DNA of 64,000 nucleotides, from the NCBI RefSeq assembly GCF_900102855.1, contig NZ_FMWD01000007.1, positions 1-64,000 on the forward strand, in the 5' to 3' direction. Origin of the DNA: Thiohalomonas denitrificans (lineage in GTDB: Bacteria; Pseudomonadota; Gammaproteobacteria; Thiohalomonadales; Thiohalomonadaceae). Position 1 is the stretch's first letter; every line of letters begins with the position of its first letter. The position numbers were made by a program, and so were the translations under genes. Shown one piece after another: positions 45,443 to 51,598 of the stretch. The notes under the pieces are model-generated. The model was not told the DNA's origin. It made no database searches and saw nothing but the letters and a program-made list of their open reading frames with translations.

Positions 45443-45472
45443 TTGACAGTTTTTTCAATTCGGTGTTAGTTT
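45443..45472 (+). promoter_or_regulatory. Promoter for the first DUF4398 lipoprotein
   Basis: TTGACA, an 18-bp spacer with a T-run, then TAGTTT. The -35 is perfect. The -10 with the following GA (TAGTTTGA) is identical to that of the promoter at 46051. Confidence 0.65.
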
Positions 45473-45706
45473 GAACTTATCCTAGCAGAAACAAGGGTGT
45501 ACGGTGATTTCTAACTTTCGGGCAAGGGGCCTTCTGTCTCAGTATGCGGTTAATTCCCGTTCCCGATCAGGCAGCTATCACCCAGCGCCCGGACACGATA
45601 TCTGCGCGCGAGATGTCAGGGAAACAGAATGACTATGCCTATACGATCCTGCGACTCGAACCTACCGCATTTGGAAGGATCCACTCGCGACGGCACCCGG
45701 TTGTGG

Positions 45707-45997
45707 ATGGAAACGACCATCCGAATGATTCCGCTTCTGTTTGCGATGGCCCTGGTGGCGTGTGCCAGCATGCCCCCGGCGCAGGAAATGAGTGACGCCC
45801 GTCAGGCGATCCATGCGGCCAGGGAAGCCCACGCCGAGCGTCATGCCTCACAATACCTGGACCAGGCGGAAACTTTTCTGGAGCAGGCCGCCCGTGACCT
45901 GGAGCATGGTGAATACGAGCGGGCACGCCGTTATGCCACAGCAGCCAAGGCCGCGGCGATCAGTGCGCGAGACCACGCACTGGCCACTGCACAATAG
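45707..45997 (+). CDS. DUF4398 lipoprotein
   Basis: The start METTIRMIPLLFAMALVAC gives a lipoprotein signal with lipobox LVAC (Cys19). The mature part is an alanine-rich helical hairpin (DARQAIHAAREAHAERHASQYLDQAETFLEQAARDLEHGEYERARRY), typical of DUF4398, a TPR-like outer-membrane-associated helical domain. ATG 45725 (MIPLLF) is an alternative start. A longer frame from 45629 adds residues before the signal and is less likely. The next gene encodes a second DUF4398 lipoprotein fused to LysM. Confidence 0.8.
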   Translation: METTIRMIPLLFAMALVACASMPPAQEMSDARQAIHAAREAHAERHASQYLDQAETFLEQAARDLEHGEYERARRYATAAKAAAISARDHALATAQ

Positions 45998-46050
45998 CCG
46001 GAGTTCCATAACCTCTGATTCTGGTTAGGAATTTTGAGAACTGGGTCGCA

Positions 46051-46079
46051 TTGACGTGGCCAATGGCCGATGCTAGTTT
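46051..46079 (+). promoter_or_regulatory. Promoter for the DUF4398-LysM lipoprotein
   Basis: TTGACG, a 17-bp spacer, then TAGTTT (followed by GA). It closely resembles the promoter at 45443, suggesting co-regulation or a duplicated control region. Confidence 0.6.
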
Positions 46080-46151
46080 GACGTCGAAGTAAACGGTCCA
46101 AAAAAATAGAATTTTTTTCGATAAAATCAATCGTCCCGGAGCACAAGAACG

Positions 46152-46784
46152 ATGAAAATCTTGACGGTAATGAAGCACTCGGCACTATTGGCGCTCGTCC
46201 TTGGATTTATGGTGGGCTGCGCCACCGCACCACAGCAAGAAGAGCCCGAGGGGCCGACAGTCGCCGAAGCACAGGCTGCGATCGATGCGGCCCACGCTGC
46301 GGTCGAGGAAGCCGAGGCCGCAGGCGCAGCCTGGCGGGATAGCGCAGACATGGTGAAGGAAGCGGAAGCGGCCCTCGCAGAGGGTGACACCATTAGTGCC
46401 GTCGAATTGGCCAATCGTGCTCGCCGTCAGGCCGAAAACGCCCTTGCCCAGAAGCGGCTTGAAGAGCGGCGCCTGGCGCAGCAGCGGGCGGAGCAGGAGC
46501 AGCAGCAGGCGCCCGGTTCCTATACGGTTGAGCGTGGTGATAGCCTGTGGAGCATCTCCGGCAAGAGCGACGTTTACAACAACCCCTACAAATGGCCGCT
46601 TATCTATAAAGCCAACCGTGACAAGATTAGTGACGCTGATCTGATCTACCCGGGGCAGAACTTCACGATCCGTAACGACTGGTCCGACGGTGAAGTTGAT
46701 GCCGCTGTCGAGCATGCCCGTACCCGCGGTGCCTGGTCGCTGGGAGTTGTCGAAGAGTCTGACAGAGCCTACCTGGCGCGTTAA
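46152..46784 (+). CDS. DUF4398-LysM lipoprotein
   Basis: The 210-residue lipoprotein has lipobox MVGC (Cys23) after MKILTVMKHSALLALVLGF. An alanine/glutamate-rich DUF4398 helical hairpin (about 36-92) and a Q-rich linker lead to a LysM domain at about 124-172 (YTVERGDSLWSISG … DLIYPGQNFTI) that binds peptidoglycan glycan. It would tie the outer membrane to the cell wall. ATG 46170 (MKHSALL) is a second possible start. A strong intrinsic terminator follows 22 bp after the stop. Confidence 0.9.
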   Translation: MKILTVMKHSALLALVLGFMVGCATAPQQEEPEGPTVAEAQAAIDAAHAAVEEAEAAGAAWRDSADMVKEAEAALAEGDTISAVELANRARRQAENALAQKRLEERRLAQQRAEQEQQQAPGSYTVERGDSLWSISGKSDVYNNPYKWPLIYKANRDKISDADLIYPGQNFTIRNDWSDGEVDAAVEHARTRGAWSLGVVEESDRAYLAR

Positions 46785-46806
46785 GACCGCTCGGCAAATC
46801 CCTGAC

Positions 46807-46834
46807 AAAAAACCCCGCTTCGGCGGGGTTTTTT
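46807..46834 (+). terminator. Strong intrinsic terminator
   Basis: AAAAAA-CCCCGC-TTCG-GCGGGG-TTTTTT. A perfect six-pair GC stem with a stable TTCG tetraloop, extended by A-T pairs, and a T6 run. It would work in both directions. Confidence 0.95.
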
Positions 46835-46989
46835 GTTTGGTGCGTCAGGCATGGCGAAGCCTCCTCCTACTCCATCTTACCCGGTCGCGTGGCGGCAGGC
46901 CGGATGGGGCAGGCATAGGCAATTCGCTCGTTGCGCATCGGCGCGAGTGCTGGCAATGTATGGCGACGAACCGGCTGGAGGTGTGTTCC

Positions 46990-47463
46990 TTGCGTACGTT
47001 TCTTTTTCTGTTGCTCACTCTTTCTTTCAGCATGACGGCATTGGCCGAGGCCCGGTTGACGTTCGAAGATGTCAGTAGCGGTCAGACCCATAAACTTGCT
47101 GATTACCGGGGCAAATGGGTGGTGGTCAACTACTGGGCCACTTGGTGCCCACCGTGTCTCGAAGAGTTGCCCGAACTGGTGCACTTTCATGAAGAACACA
47201 AGGACTCCGATGCCGTAGTGGTAGGCATCAATATGGAAGATTTGGAAGGGGAGCGTTTGGGACGCTTTCTTGAGGAAAATCTGGTTACCTACCCGGTCGG
47301 CGTTCGTACGTCGGACGCCCAGATGATCGGTCCGATTCCAGGCCTGCCCACGACCTATCTTGTCTCCCCGGATGGGGTGGTGGTTGCCAGGGAGGTGGGG
47401 GCGATTACCAGCGACAGGCTTATTGAATTTATCGACGGCTTCGATCAGCAGGTCCGTCGGTAG
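46990..47463 (+). CDS. Periplasmic TlpA-like thiol-disulfide protein
   Basis: A TTG start at 46990 is chosen because GGAGG at 46977-46981 lies eight bases upstream and the product then begins with a clean signal peptide, MRTFLFLLLTLSFSMTALA. The 157-residue protein has a thioredoxin fold with active site WCPPC (52-56) in NYWATWCPPCLEELPEL and the cis-proline loop GLPTTYLV. Such ResA/TlpA-type proteins reduce disulfides for cytochrome or copper-site assembly. Frames extending upstream overlap the terminator and are discarded. Confidence 0.88.
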   Translation: MRTFLFLLLTLSFSMTALAEARLTFEDVSSGQTHKLADYRGKWVVVNYWATWCPPCLEELPELVHFHEEHKDSDAVVVGINMEDLEGERLGRFLEENLVTYPVGVRTSDAQMIGPIPGLPTTYLVSPDGVVVAREVGAITSDRLIEFIDGFDQQVRR

Positions 47464-47520
47464 TCGATAAAACGGCACACCGGCAGATGCACTCGTGGTA
47501 GTGTCGTTATTCGGAAACCC

Positions 47521-47526
47521 TATAAT
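47521..47526 (+). promoter_or_regulatory. Candidate -10 element before the CPFC thioredoxin gene
   Basis: A perfect TATAAT 25 bp before the start at 47551, but no good -35 partner. If used, the leader would be very short (about 18 bases). Confidence 0.4.
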
Positions 47527-47550
47527 AATTAAACGAGGATGGAGGTGAGT

Positions 47551-48072
47551 ATGCGCCGCTTGATGCCGGTATTCGTTTTGTTGTGGGGCTTGGTCGGACC
47601 GACTTACGCAGCGGGTGAACGGGATCCCTACCAGTACTTTTTCAATGAAACTTTCGGGGATTTCACCGAAGAGTTGCAACTCGCCAAGGACCAGGGGAAA
47701 CAGGGCATTCTGCTCTTTTTCGAAATGGACGAGTGTCCGTTTTGCCACTGGATGAAAGACCACGTGCTCAACCGCGCTGATGTGCAAGAGTACTATCGCG
47801 AAAACTTTCTCAGCTTTCCCGTCGATATTGAGGGTGAGATTGAGATCACCTCATTTTCGGGCGAGCCTATGACGCAGAAAGACTTCGCCTTCAAGAAACA
47901 TCGTGTGCGCGCTACACCGGTTTTTGCCTTCTTCGATCTGGAAGGAGAAAGAATCCACCGGTTCACCGGTCGTACCCGCGACAGTGAAGAGTTCATGCTT
48001 CTGGGCCGTTACGTTGCGGAGGGTCATTACCACGAAACCTCCTTCACCCGGTTCAAGCGCCAGCAGCGGTAA
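47551..48072 (+). CDS. Periplasmic thioredoxin-fold protein (CPFC; SoxW-like)
   Basis: The start is ATG 47551: GGAGGTG directly precedes it, and the open frame's earlier ATG at 47539 would place this Shine-Dalgarno sequence inside the coding region. The signal peptide MRRLMPVFVLLWGLVGPTYA is followed by a thioredoxin-like domain with CPFC (62-65) in FFEMDECPFCHWMKDHVL and RATPVFAFFDLEG. It resembles the SoxW/DsbD-gamma type that feeds reductant to periplasmic sulfur or cytochrome proteins. Two such proteins side by side suggest a shared redox pathway. It ends 5 bp before the TolC-like gene. Confidence 0.85.
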   Translation: MRRLMPVFVLLWGLVGPTYAAGERDPYQYFFNETFGDFTEELQLAKDQGKQGILLFFEMDECPFCHWMKDHVLNRADVQEYYRENFLSFPVDIEGEIEITSFSGEPMTQKDFAFKKHRVRATPVFAFFDLEGERIHRFTGRTRDSEEFMLLGRYVAEGHYHETSFTRFKRQQR

Positions 48073-48077
48073 CCGTT

Positions 48078-49385
48078 ATGAAGAAGAGAGTGCTGGGCGG
48101 TTGCCTCGCAACGGTGGCCCTGTTGCTGGTGGTCCGGATCTCGACGGCCGATACGGAACCGCTTCCTGAGCCCTTGACACTGGAGCATGCCCTGTCTCTG
48201 GCAGAGAGAGGGCCGACGGACGTGGCACAGGCCCGTGCTGATTTGGAGTACAGCCAGGCGGAAGAGCGGTTGGCGCAATCACGCACCGGTGTGAACGTGG
48301 CGCTGGAGGGCCGCTTGCGCTGGGTCGAACCGTCCGAGGTTGCCGCTGACCAGTCCAATGGCGATCACCGGGGTAGTCTGTTTGTCCGCAAGAACCTCTA
48401 TGATTTCGGTCGCAGTGCTGCCGAGGAATCGGCCGCTGAGGGCCTTGGCAAGGCCAGCCGGTTGAGATATACCGATGTGGTACGGCAGCGGCGCATCGCC
48501 ATCATGGAGGCCTATTTCGACGTTCTGCTGGCGGACCTGGAATTTGCGCGGGACAACGAGGAGATGGCCGTCGTTTATGTCAGCTTGGACCGATTACAGG
48601 ATCGGCATGAGTTGGGTCAGGTTTCCGATATCGACCTGCTGGAAATGGAAGCCGAGTACCAGGCAATACGCAAAAAGCGTGCTGCCAGTCAGGCGCGCCA
48701 GCGTTCAGCCCGTTCGCGGCTGGCGATCGCTTTGGGCCGTCCGGGAGAACTCTCTTCCGATCTCTCCCTTCCCGATCTTCCGCAACTGGATGGGGAATTG
48801 CCCGAATACGAGTCCCTGCTGAAAAAGGCACTGGCGGAGAATCCCGCCATTCGGGCCTTGCGGGCGGAAGTGAAAGCGGCCGAAAGTCGAATTGCGGGGG
48901 CGCGCGCTGGTCGCCGTCCCTATCTGGATGGCGAGCTTGAAGCCTCCACCTACTCCCGGGAAGCTGGCTCGCATGATGATTGGCGCGCCGGCGTGGTACT
49001 GACGGTTCCTTTGTACAGCGGGGGTGCTGTCGGTGCGCAAATTGCCAGGGAGAAAGCCACTCTGAACCGGACTCGGGCCTCACTGGCTGCGGCGGAGGAT
49101 GCTGTTCGGCAGGCATTGCTGGACAATTATCTTGACCTGGAGACACTGCAAGTGGATGCGGACCGGGTGCTGGCGCTTCAGGACTACCGCGACCTCTATC
49201 TCGACCGTAGCCGTACGATCTACGAATTGGAAGTAAAAACCGACCTCGGCGATGCCATGGTTCGACTTTCGGAGGCCCAAATCGAAGCCGCGAAGAACCG
49301 CTTTGGCCGTGTTTTGGCCTGGGAACGCTTGAAAGCGCTGGCCGGTGGACTGCCGAAGGCGTCCACATCTGCCGATGAAGGTTAG
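48078..49385 (+). CDS. TolC-family outer-membrane efflux protein
   Basis: After a signal peptide (MKKRVLGGCLATVALLLVVRIS) come the two OEP repeats of about 190 residues each: LTLEHALSLAERGPTDVAQARADLEYSQAEERLAQSRTG opens the first and NPAIRALRAEVKAAESRIAGARAG the second, with GVVLTVPLYSGGAVGAQIA marking the second beta-strand pair. A trimer would form the outer-membrane channel of a tripartite exporter. The adaptor follows after 7 bp, but no inner-membrane pump gene is present. At 435 residues, near normal length. Confidence 0.92.
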   Translation: MKKRVLGGCLATVALLLVVRISTADTEPLPEPLTLEHALSLAERGPTDVAQARADLEYSQAEERLAQSRTGVNVALEGRLRWVEPSEVAADQSNGDHRGSLFVRKNLYDFGRSAAEESAAEGLGKASRLRYTDVVRQRRIAIMEAYFDVLLADLEFARDNEEMAVVYVSLDRLQDRHELGQVSDIDLLEMEAEYQAIRKKRAASQARQRSARSRLAIALGRPGELSSDLSLPDLPQLDGELPEYESLLKKALAENPAIRALRAEVKAAESRIAGARAGRRPYLDGELEASTYSREAGSHDDWRAGVVLTVPLYSGGAVGAQIAREKATLNRTRASLAAAEDAVRQALLDNYLDLETLQVDADRVLALQDYRDLYLDRSRTIYELEVKTDLGDAMVRLSEAQIEAAKNRFGRVLAWERLKALAGGLPKASTSADEG

Positions 49386-49392
49386 GGGAGAA

Positions 49393-50166
49393 ATGAGTAT
49401 GAGTAGGGTTTCCAATACGTTGCTGGGCGTCGCCTTGATGATGGCTGCCGCTCAAGCGATGGCTGAATCGTTCGAAGGCCAGCTGCGTTGGCTTCAGCGC
49501 GTTGAATTGAGCACGCTGGTTTCCGGTGTGGTGGAGCAGGTTGCCGTGGCCCCGGGGGATCGCGTGGCGAAAGGCGATCTGCTGGTGCAGCTGGATCAGG
49601 GGGCCCTGCGCGCGGGGTTCAATCAGGCTGAGGCGGAGCTGGCCTTTCAGCAGGCAGCCCTGGAAGAAGCCGAACGTGAACTGGAGCGGACCCAGGAACT
49701 CTACGATAGGACACTGCTTTCGGACCACGACCTGGAGCTGGCCAGGATCAATGCGGTTCGTAGCAAAGCGGCGTACCAGCGCGCACAAGCACAATTGGCT
49801 GACGCCCGGGAACGGTTGCGTTACAGCGCGGTGCGGGCCCCCTTCGACGGGGTGGTGCTGAGGCGCAATGTTGAGCCGGGACAGATCGTGGTGACCCGGC
49901 TTCAGAGCGTTCCGCTGGTGACAATGGCCGGAACCGGAGAGCTGCTGGCCCGCATGGAGGCAGGTGCGGAGCAGCTGGCCGGCATAGAGGCGGCGGAGGA
50001 GATCCGGGTGCGGGTCGGGGACCGACAGTATCGCGGTGAGATCTACCATATCGGCGTCGAGCCGGTTGCCGCCGGCGGCGACCGCTACCCCGTGGATGTG
50101 GTGTTTTCACCCGACTCGGAGCGAACGCTCAGAATCGGTCAGCCGGTGGTCGTGGATTTTCCATGA
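49393..50166 (+). CDS. HlyD/RND-type periplasmic adaptor subunit
   Basis: The 257-residue adaptor has signal peptide MSMSRVSNTLLGVALMMAAAQAMA, a split lipoyl domain (ESFEGQLRWLQRVELSTLVSGVVEQVAVAPGDRVAKGDLLVQLD … APFDGVVLRRNVEPGQIV), a helical hairpin between (about 75-140) and a beta-barrel. It is short: the membrane-proximal domain usual in RND adaptors is reduced or absent. AGGGGAG upstream supports ATG 49393. It overlaps the acylphosphatase by four bases. Confidence 0.9.
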   Translation: MSMSRVSNTLLGVALMMAAAQAMAESFEGQLRWLQRVELSTLVSGVVEQVAVAPGDRVAKGDLLVQLDQGALRAGFNQAEAELAFQQAALEEAERELERTQELYDRTLLSDHDLELARINAVRSKAAYQRAQAQLADARERLRYSAVRAPFDGVVLRRNVEPGQIVVTRLQSVPLVTMAGTGELLARMEAGAEQLAGIEAAEEIRVRVGDRQYRGEIYHIGVEPVAAGGDRYPVDVVFSPDSERTLRIGQPVVVDFP

Positions 50167-50432
50167 GCCAGTGTCTGCGATGCCGCGTGAGCGGCCGGGT
50201 ACAGGGAGTCTGGTATCGGGCTAGCACCCGTCGCCAGGCGCAGGCCCGGGGCGTGACCGGCTACGCCCGCAACCTCCCCGATGGCCAGGTGGAAGTGCTG
50301 GCTTGTGGTGAAAAGAGTGCTCTTGAGCAATTCAAGGGATGGCTGTGGGAAGGTTCCGATGCCGCAGACGTGGCCTTCGTGGAATGCCAGGCGGTAGAAG
50401 AGACGCCACCCCCGGATTTCTCAACACGCTAA
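50163..50432 (+). CDS. acyP: Acylphosphatase
   Basis: Hydrolyses acyl-phosphates. The 89-residue protein has the catalytic arginine in GRVQGVWYRASTRRQA and asparagine in GYARNLPDGQVEVLACG, both in their family places. ATG 50163 overlaps the adaptor stop (ATGA), which suggests co-translation with the efflux genes; a functional link is not known. Confidence 0.95.
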   Translation: MSQCLRCRVSGRVQGVWYRASTRRQAQARGVTGYARNLPDGQVEVLACGEKSALEQFKGWLWEGSDAADVAFVECQAVEETPPPDFSTR

Positions 50433-50454
50433 AGCATCGCCCTCGCAGGTCGGC

Positions 50455-50538
50455 CTTCAGGCCGTCAAAAACCTCGTTCAGCCCCCGTCGATCACCCTTC
50501 AGCCCGTCACAGACTTCGGTCAGCCCCCGCAGGCCGCT
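50455..50538 (+). repeat. Degenerate 42-bp tandem repeat
   Basis: CTTCAGGCCGTCAAAAACCT… at 50455 and CTTCAGCCCGTCACAGACTT… at 50497 are two diverged copies with a period of 42 bp; a partial third copy follows. In one forward frame the units read as a 14-residue repeat (SPFSPSQTSVSPRR type). No start codon or Shine-Dalgarno sequence makes it a gene. It lies between convergent acyP and the transglycosylase gene. Confidence 0.6.
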
Positions 50539-50563
50539 CTTCCGCCCGGCACCGAGAGCCCAA

Positions 50564-51118
50564 TCAGCGATACCAACTCGCCCGAAGCTTGGTATAGACC
50601 CGCTGTGGATACCAGACCTTGCCGAGACTCCCGTTATATCGAGCCAGAGCCCGTGTAAGATCGCCGCGCTCGCGATCCAGGTAATACTTCAAAATGGTGC
50701 AGCCGAAGCGCAGGTTGGTGGCGATGTCGAACAGGTTGTCATCCGGCCTGCCGAGCTCTTTCAGCCAGAAGGGCATGACCTGCATCAGCCCGCGGGCCCC
50801 GGCCTCGGAGATGGCAAAGCGGTCGAAGTTGCTTTCAGTGTCGATGACGGCCAGCACCAGCTCCGGGTCGAGGCCCGCCTGGTGGGCTTCGATGAAAGTG
50901 TGCTTGAGAATGGTGAGCCGCTCCTCCCTGTCGGTTACGCGGTTGGAGAGTCGCGTAGCCATGTCGGTGACCCAGACCTCTACATCCCACCGATCGCCGT
51001 AATCAAATCCTTCCGCCAGTGCGTCCACCAGCCGATTTCTGAGTCGCGGGTCGACGTTATCACCCCAAACGGTCCCGGAAAGGAGTAGCAGCAGGAGCAG
51101 GACGATGAAGGTGCGCAT
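50564..51118 (-). CDS. Lytic transglycosylase (SLT domain)
   Basis: A signal peptide (MRTFIVLLLLLLLSGTVWG) precedes a goose-lysozyme-like SLT domain: catalytic Glu95 in VIDTESNFDRFAISEAGARGLMQVMPFW, followed by NIGLCT-like NLRFGCTILKYYLDRERGDLTRALARYNGS. It cleaves peptidoglycan glycan strands forming anhydro-muropeptides. At 184 residues it is a small member similar to MltE-type enzymes. No lipobox is seen, so it is likely periplasmic. Confidence 0.93.
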   Translation of the reverse strand: MRTFIVLLLLLLLSGTVWGDNVDPRLRNRLVDALAEGFDYGDRWDVEVWVTDMATRLSNRVTDREERLTILKHTFIEAHQAGLDPELVLAVIDTESNFDRFAISEAGARGLMQVMPFWLKELGRPDDNLFDIATNLRFGCTILKYYLDRERGDLTRALARYNGSLGKVWYPQRVYTKLRASWYR

Positions 51119-51598
51119 ACCAGTAGTAACAGGAGTGAAGCATCAAGCTCCATTATACCGGTTAGGCCGTTTTGTGCACGGAGGCTGTTCTCACCGACGG
51201 GCGCTGCTTACAAAAAGAAGGGTGGGCACGGGCTATAAAGACAACCCGTTGAACGGCGTGTTTTTCACCGTCTTTTATATGTATGGCTGACGGCGTTCGG
51301 TCCGATCGCGTACGAACTAATCGGGTAATGGGAATACTCCGACAATCGGCCCTTGGCGGATCTGCCAGGGGCCGACTGAACCATTCGATGAGTGGGCCGG
51401 TTGCCAGCAGTGGCAATCAAGCCTCCCTGGGGGGATTCGGGGCGGCCCCCCTCTATCGTAGTGTCCGTAAAATTGTGATGGACTTCACGTTTACCTTAGG
51501 TTAGTTTTTAAGACGTCATGGAATTACTCTCGCAGGCGCCGGGACAAACGGACCGACGCTGGGGCTGCGGAGTCGCCAGAAGAATAGGAGAGAGAAAC
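51119..51598. other. 480-bp region before the large lipoprotein
   Basis: I see no credible gene. The region holds the hairpin at 51347-51374. No familiar riboswitch was recognised. It probably contains the divergent promoters of the transglycosylase and the 878-residue lipoprotein. Confidence 0.5.
51347..51374 (+). other. Stable 12-bp hairpin in the leader of the large lipoprotein
   Basis: CGGCCCTTGGCG-GATC-TGCCAGGGGCCG pairs over twelve positions with two G-T wobbles around a GATC tetraloop. No T-run follows, so it is not a classical terminator. It lies 225 bp before ATG 51599. Confidence 0.5.

Noticed and set aside
48580-50049. 489-codon minus-strand frame across the TolC and adaptor genes
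   Set aside because: It spans two well-recognised genes on the other strand and contains low-complexity arginine/proline runs typical of GC-rich antisense frames.
50455-50538. CRISPR-like array
   Set aside because: Only two to three diverged copies adjoin each other without unique spacers, and no cas genes are present.
51119-51598. c-di-GMP or cobalamin riboswitch
   Set aside because: Short GC words resembled parts of these RNAs, but the conserved core sequences are missing.
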